Assembly (NCBI GenBank): GCA_039812545.1
Contig: JBDIAR010000075.1
Span: 1 to 16,010, forward strand
DNA from: JBDIAR01 sp039812545
GTDB lineage: Bacteria; Actinomycetota; Actinomycetes; Actinomycetales; Dermatophilaceae
DNA length: 16,010 bases
Direction of reading: 5' to 3'
Each line of letters starts with the position of its first letter. Within the stretch, counting starts at the first letter, position 1. Positions 12,562 through 16,010 of this stretch are shown piece after piece. The position numbers were made by a program, and so were the translations under genes. Below the pieces are notes generated by a model. That model ran no database searches and was not told where the DNA came from. It was given only the letters and a program-made list of their open reading frames with translations.

Positions 12562-13244
12562 ACGCGCTGAGCGCCCTGATCCGCTGGCTGACCGACCCGG
12601 CGTCCTGGCAGGGCTCCAGCGGGATCCCGCAGCGTGCCTTCGAACACCTGCTGTTCTCGGCCGGCATCGTCGCCGTCGCGGCGGTCCTGGCCGTTCCCCT
12701 CGGCCTGTGGATCGGGCACACCGGGCGGGGCCGGCTGGCCGTCGTCGGCGTGGTCAACACGATGCGCGCCATGCCGACCCTCGGGCTCCTGTTCGCGGCG
12801 ATCCTCGTGATCGGGCCGCTGCTGCCAGGTGCGGTGGCCTTCAGCGGTCCGGCCTTCGCCGTCCTCGTGGTCCTCGCCGCGCCGCCGCTGTTGTCCGGGG
12901 CGTATGCCGGTGTCGGCAGCGTGGACCCCCGCGCCCGCGACGCAGCCCGGGGCCTCGGGATGTCCGGTCGCGAGGTGCTCTGGCAGGTGGAGGCGCCGTG
13001 TGCGCTGCCGCTGCTGTGGTCGGGGCTGCGGTCGGCGACTCTGCAGGTAATCGCCACGGCCACGATCGCGGCGACGGTGGGCACCGGCGGACTCGGCCGC
13101 TTCCTCATCGACGGGCAGGCGGCCCGCGACTACGGCGAGATGGCCGGCGGGGCGGTCCTCGTCGCGGTCCTGGCGATGCTCACCGACGTCCTGCTGGCCG
13201 GGATCGGGCGACTGGTGATCCCGGCCGGACTGGACGCCGCGTGA
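12558..13244 (+). CDS. opuCD: Betaine-type ABC importer, permease subunit 2
   Basis: Second channel subunit, 228 residues, with the same fold as its neighbour: an EAA-type loop DAARGLGMSGREVLWQVEAP, then ALPLLWSGLRSATLQVIATATIAATVGTGGLGRF, whose VGTGGLG is typical of OpuC/ProW partners. I chose GTG 12558 because it overlaps the previous stop as GTGA and has CGGAG 8 bases upstream. The ATG at 12516 would overlap the previous gene by 46 bases and add hydrophilic residues not found in the family. Confidence 0.86.
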   Translation: MNALSALIRWLTDPASWQGSSGIPQRAFEHLLFSAGIVAVAAVLAVPLGLWIGHTGRGRLAVVGVVNTMRAMPTLGLLFAAILVIGPLLPGAVAFSGPAFAVLVVLAAPPLLSGAYAGVGSVDPRARDAARGLGMSGREVLWQVEAPCALPLLWSGLRSATLQVIATATIAATVGTGGLGRFLIDGQAARDYGEMAGGAVLVAVLAMLTDVLLAGIGRLVIPAGLDAA

Positions 13245-13276
13245 CTTTCCCGCCCTGCGGTGTCGTATCGCTGCGT

Positions 13277-13282
13277 TAGCGT
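13277..13282 (+). promoter_or_regulatory. Possible -10 element (TAGCGT) for the binding-protein gene
   Basis: TAGCGT fits TAnnnT in the 83-base gap after the permease genes. No good -35 is seen. A hairpin GGCGCG-CCAC-CGCGCC (13292-13307) lies between it and the GGGAGG ribosome site. A separate promoter or mRNA-stabilising structure would explain extra synthesis of the binding protein, as is usual for importers. Confidence 0.3.
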
Positions 13283-13327
13283 GGACGGGTCGGCGCGCCA
13301 CCGCGCCACTTCGCCTCGGGAGGACCC

Positions 13328-14335
13328 ATGCGTATGCCGTACCCCGCACCTTTGCGCACGACCGGATCCGTCAGCACCAGCCACCGGACCGTCCGAACCG
13401 ACCGGACGGCCCGCTCCGCCCGCGTCGGGCTGGCCGCGGCGCTCGCCGCCGGATTGGCCGTCGGGCTGAGCGCCTGCGGATCCGGTGACCCGCTCAAGAC
13501 CACGCCGTCGGTCGGTGGCGGCGCCTCCGCCGGCACGGCCGTCGTCGGGTCGGCCAACTTCCCGGAGAGCGTGCTGCTCGGCGAGATCTACGCGCAGGCC
13601 CTGTCGGCCAAGGGCGTCCAGGTGACCAAGAAACTGCGGATCGGGACGCGAGAGGCATACGTCCCGGCGTTGAAGAACGGTGAGCTGACCGTCTTCCCCG
13701 AGTACACCGGCAATTTCGCCCGCTACCTCAACCCCAAGGCCACCGGGACCGACCCGGCCGCCGTCCTGACCGACCTCAAGGCGGCGCTGCCCGCCAACCT
13801 GGTCGCCCTCGACCCGGCCAAGGCCGAGGACAAGGACTCGGTGACCGTGACGAAGGCGACGGCCGACAAATACGGCCTGAAGACCATCGCCGACCTCGCC
13901 CCGGTCGCCAAGAACCTCATCATCGGCGGGCCGCCGGAGTGGGAGACCCGCAGCTACGGCGTGCCGGGTCTGAAGGAGACCTACGGGCTGGTCTTCAAGG
14001 AGTTCAAGCCGCTGGACAGCGCCGGCACGCTGTGCGTCGAGGCCCTGGACCGCGGCACCGTCGACGTCGTCAACCTGTACTCCACCGACCCGAGCATCGC
14101 GGCCAAGGGGTTCGTCTCCCTGGAGGACCCGAAGTCCTTCTTCCTCCCGCAGCAGGTCGTGCCGGTGGTCGCCAAGGACATCGCCGCCAATGCCACGGCC
14201 GCCGGCGCCCTGAACGCCGTGTCGGCCAAGCTGGATACCCCCACCCTGGCGCGGATGGTCAAGGAGGTGGTGGCCGACAAGAAGGACGCGGCCGACGTGG
14301 CCGCCGCCTTCCTCAAGGACAACGGGCTGTCCTGA
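13328..14335 (+). CDS. opuCC: Glycine betaine/choline-type substrate-binding lipoprotein
   Basis: Extracellular, lipid-anchored binding protein that hands ligand to the permeases. Of its 335 residues the first 50 are a lipoprotein signal with hydrophobic core 33-48 and lipobox LSAC, Cys50 being the lipidation site. The region before the core is unusually long (about 32 residues, Arg/Thr-rich). The mature part is a type II binding fold of the OpuAC family: VGSANFPESVLLGEIYAQAL, EAYVPALKNGELTVFPEYTGN, and AVSAKLDTPTLARMVKEV near the end. ATG 13328 has GGGAGG 5 bases upstream; ATG 13334 is an alternative. It lies 83 bases after permease 2, on the same strand. The exact ligand cannot be read from sequence. 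Confidence 0.9.
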   Translation: MRMPYPAPLRTTGSVSTSHRTVRTDRTARSARVGLAAALAAGLAVGLSACGSGDPLKTTPSVGGGASAGTAVVGSANFPESVLLGEIYAQALSAKGVQVTKKLRIGTREAYVPALKNGELTVFPEYTGNFARYLNPKATGTDPAAVLTDLKAALPANLVALDPAKAEDKDSVTVTKATADKYGLKTIADLAPVAKNLIIGGPPEWETRSYGVPGLKETYGLVFKEFKPLDSAGTLCVEALDRGTVDVVNLYSTDPSIAAKGFVSLEDPKSFFLPQQVVPVVAKDIAANATAAGALNAVSAKLDTPTLARMVKEVVADKKDAADVAAAFLKDNGLS

Positions 14336-14356
14336 CCGGCATACAACGCGCTGGCC

Positions 14357-14362
14357 TACCCT
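14357..14362 (+). promoter_or_regulatory. -10 element (TACCCT) of a probable leaderless GH13 promoter
   Basis: TACCCT is followed by seven bases and ATG 14370, which places the transcript start on or beside the start codon. The G-rich seven bases are too close to act as a normal ribosome site. No clear -35 is seen. Confidence 0.45.
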
Positions 14363-14369
14363 GGGGGCC

Positions 14370-15737
14370 ATGTCTGACGACCTCAGCCCGTACACCCCCG
14401 CCCCCGACGTCCTCATCGCCCACCCGCAGTGGAGCCGCAACGCGACGATCTACCAGATCAACCTGCGCCAGTTCACCCCGGAGGGCACCTTCGCCGCCGC
14501 CGAGGCCCACCTGCCACGGCTGGCCGAACTGGGGGTGACGATCCTGTGGCTCATGCCGATCCACGAGATCGGGCGGGTAAACCGTAAGGGCGGCCTGGGC
14601 AGCCCGTATGCCGTTCGGGACTACTACAGCGTCAACGAGGAGTTCGGCACGCCCGACGACTTCCGGCACTTCGTGGCCGCGGCGCACCGGCAGGGGATGT
14701 ACGTCATCCTCGACTGGGTGGCCAACCACACCGCGTGGGACAACATCCTGGTCACCGAGCATCCGGATTGGTACGTCACGAACTGGCAGGGCGACTACAT
14801 GCCGACGCCCTGGTGGGACTGGGACGACATCATCGACCTGGACTACGACAAGCCCGAGTTGCGGGCCTGGATGACCGCCGCCCTGGTGCACTGGGTCCGC
14901 GAGTTCGACGTGGACGGCTACCGCTGCGACGTGGCCGGCTTCGTGCCGGTCGACTTCTGGGAGCAGGTCCGCCGCGAACTCGACGCGATCAAACCGGTGT
15001 TCATGCTCGCCGAGTGGGAGAACCGCGACCTGCACCGCGCGGCCTTCGACATGACCTACGGCTGGACCTGGAACGAGACGATGCACCACATCGCCACCGG
15101 CAAGGCCGACGCGGCGGCGCTGAAGATCTACTACGCCTGGAACGCCAAGGCATACCAGCGCGACATCATGCGGATGCTCTTCGTCTCCAACCACGACCAC
15201 AACGCCTGGGACGGGACCGAGTTCGAGCGCTTCGGGGACGCCCTGGAGGCCGCGGTGCTGCTGTCCGTGATCAGCGAGGGTATGCCGCTGATGTACAACG
15301 GCCAGGAGGCCGGTCTGGAGAAGCGCCTGGAGTTCTTCGACCGCGACCCCATCGAGTGGCGCGAGCATCCGATGGGCGAGTTCTACCGGCGACTGTTCGC
15401 CTTGAAGAAGGAGAACACCGCGCTGTGGAACGCGGCGTGGGGGGCTCGTATGCTGCACGTCCCCACCAGCGACGACGACCACGTGCTCGCGTTCACCCGC
15501 CGCAACGACCGAGACCACGTGTTCTGCGTGATCAACCTCAGCGACCGAGAACGCGCGGTGAGCTTCGGGCCGAGCGCCGCGCAGACCGCCGGGGCGACCG
15601 TGGCCGGCCCGCACCACGGTGAGTTCCGCGACTTCTTCGGCGGACACGAGGTCGTGGTCGACGCGGGCACCCGGATGCAGCTTCCGCCGTGGGGCTATGT
15701 CCTGCTGGTCGCCGAACCGGTCGCCGAGCCGGTGTGA
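14370..15737 (+). CDS. Alpha-amylase family (GH13) glycoside hydrolase
   Basis: The 455-residue protein has no signal peptide, so it should act in the cytoplasm on alpha-glucosides. All GH13 landmarks are visible: DWVANH (115-120), GYRCDVAG with Arg185 and nucleophile Asp187, FMLAEWE with acid/base Glu215, and VSNHDHN with Asp276 (transition-state stabiliser). The barrel is followed by a C-terminal beta domain (about 380-455). It starts ATIYQINLRQFTPEGTF, typical of intracellular alpha-glucosidase, trehalose-synthase-like and cyclomaltodextrinase relatives. It is too short to be a trehalose synthase with a maltokinase and shows no carbohydrate-binding module. The exact substrate is unknown; position after an osmolyte importer makes a link to compatible solutes possible. 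The final residues EPVAEPV are a short repeat. Confidence 0.9.
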   Translation: MSDDLSPYTPAPDVLIAHPQWSRNATIYQINLRQFTPEGTFAAAEAHLPRLAELGVTILWLMPIHEIGRVNRKGGLGSPYAVRDYYSVNEEFGTPDDFRHFVAAAHRQGMYVILDWVANHTAWDNILVTEHPDWYVTNWQGDYMPTPWWDWDDIIDLDYDKPELRAWMTAALVHWVREFDVDGYRCDVAGFVPVDFWEQVRRELDAIKPVFMLAEWENRDLHRAAFDMTYGWTWNETMHHIATGKADAAALKIYYAWNAKAYQRDIMRMLFVSNHDHNAWDGTEFERFGDALEAAVLLSVISEGMPLMYNGQEAGLEKRLEFFDRDPIEWREHPMGEFYRRLFALKKENTALWNAAWGARMLHVPTSDDDHVLAFTRRNDRDHVFCVINLSDRERAVSFGPSAAQTAGATVAGPHHGEFRDFFGGHEVVVDAGTRMQLPPWGYVLLVAEPVAEPV

Positions 15738-15791
15738 CACCGACGCTCGCCACGGCACCCGCGTAGTCGAACAACTCCCCGAGACACGAAA

Positions 15792-15826
15792 GTGGGGGTG
15801 TGCCCACCTCACTGGCACACCCCCAC
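15792..15826. terminator. Bidirectional terminator hairpin
   Basis: GTGGGGGTGTGCC pairs perfectly with GGCACACCCCCAC (13-bp stem, 9-base loop), 54 bases after the GH13 stop. Read on the minus strand, the stem is followed by TTTC. It can therefore end both the GH13 transcript and the converging gene on the right. Confidence 0.8.
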
Positions 15827-15830
15827 CCCT

Positions 15831-15850
15831 CGGAGTCGCCCTTGACTCCG
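15831..15850. terminator. Second hairpin between the convergent genes
   Basis: CGGAGTC (15831-15837) and GACTCCG (15844-15850) form a 7-bp stem with a 6-base loop, next to the larger terminator. It is probably a backup stop for the minus-strand gene. A looser stem GGTCC/GGACC lies just to its right. Confidence 0.5.
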
Positions 15851-15906
15851 AAGATACGTCGGTCCTTCCGCGGGTCGGACCTGACGCTCACATCATGCCG
15901 CGCCTG

Positions 15907-16010
15907 TCAATGCTGCTTGTACTGCGACACGTCGACCTGCGGAGTCGGCGTGAGCTGATCCGCCGGGTTCACGGGGGAATGTCCGAGATGTACGTCGTGC
16001 GAGTCGACCG
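15907..16010 (-). CDS. C-terminal end of an unidentified protein (partial)
   Basis: The minus strand reads 33 codons from the window edge to TGA at 15907-15909. The product ends VNPADQLTPTPQVDVSQYKQH. Third codon positions are mostly G or C, as in the neighbouring genes, and terminator hairpins lie correctly downstream. I therefore think it is a real gene running leftwards from outside the window. I do not recognise the protein; the tail is polar with no motif. Confidence 0.55.
   Translation of the reverse strand, partial: VDSHDVHLGHSPVNPADQLTPTPQVDVSQYKQH

Noticed and set aside
1..16010. tRNA, rRNA, CRISPR array, transposase or integrase
   Set aside because: I saw no cloverleaf with GTTCRA-type T-loop, no rRNA-like segment, no spaced repeats and no transposase or recombinase motifs on either strand.

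Overview
The window is a gene-dense, high-GC (roughly 70 % by eye) stretch of an actinobacterial chromosome. Mycothione reductase, two-gene ECF sigma operons and many probable leaderless promoters all point to Actinomycetota. A Micrococcales lineage (Intrasporangiaceae/Dermatophilaceae type) is my guess, but the window does not prove it.

Left part (1-5188, + strand): a 328-base leader with no gene, acetoacetyl-CoA synthetase (aacS), mycothione reductase (mtr), then a translationally coupled ECF sigma factor and single-pass membrane protein. Middle part (5244-8650, - strand): an AI-2E-family membrane protein, then a coupled pair of ATP-dependent DNA ligase (ligB) and ribose-5-phosphate isomerase B (rpiB). 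Right part (8738-15737, + strand): a sirtuin (cobB), a HigB/HigA toxin-antitoxin module, a small secreted excalibur-domain protein, a four-gene glycine-betaine-type (Opu/Pro) ABC importer with overlapping ATPase-permease-permease genes and a separate lipoprotein gene, and a cytoplasmic GH13 glycosidase. A strong bidirectional terminator follows. The last bases hold the C-terminal end of an unidentified minus-strand gene.

Two observations stand out. First, the 7-mer GTATGCC (usually GTATGCCG) occurs 32 times by hand count, 16 on each strand. About 1.6 would be expected from base composition. It lies in all reading frames and between genes, including a perfect 3-copy tandem array at 5196-5219, so it looks like a DNA-level signal rather than a protein constraint. 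Second, the higBA module is bracketed by a 34-bp direct repeat of the cobB 3' end (31/34 identical, offset exactly 810 bp), with a decayed higA fragment beside the right copy. This looks like the scar of a cassette that integrated at the end of the sirtuin gene. The module also falls in the longest motif-free stretch of the window.

Functional links: the importer and GH13 enzyme suggest osmolyte or carbohydrate handling. AacS is a known sirtuin-controlled enzyme family, and a sirtuin gene lies 6.4 kb downstream. mtr next to an ECF unit whose membrane partner has two extracytoplasmic cysteines could mean redox or envelope stress control. These links are inferences from position and family knowledge.
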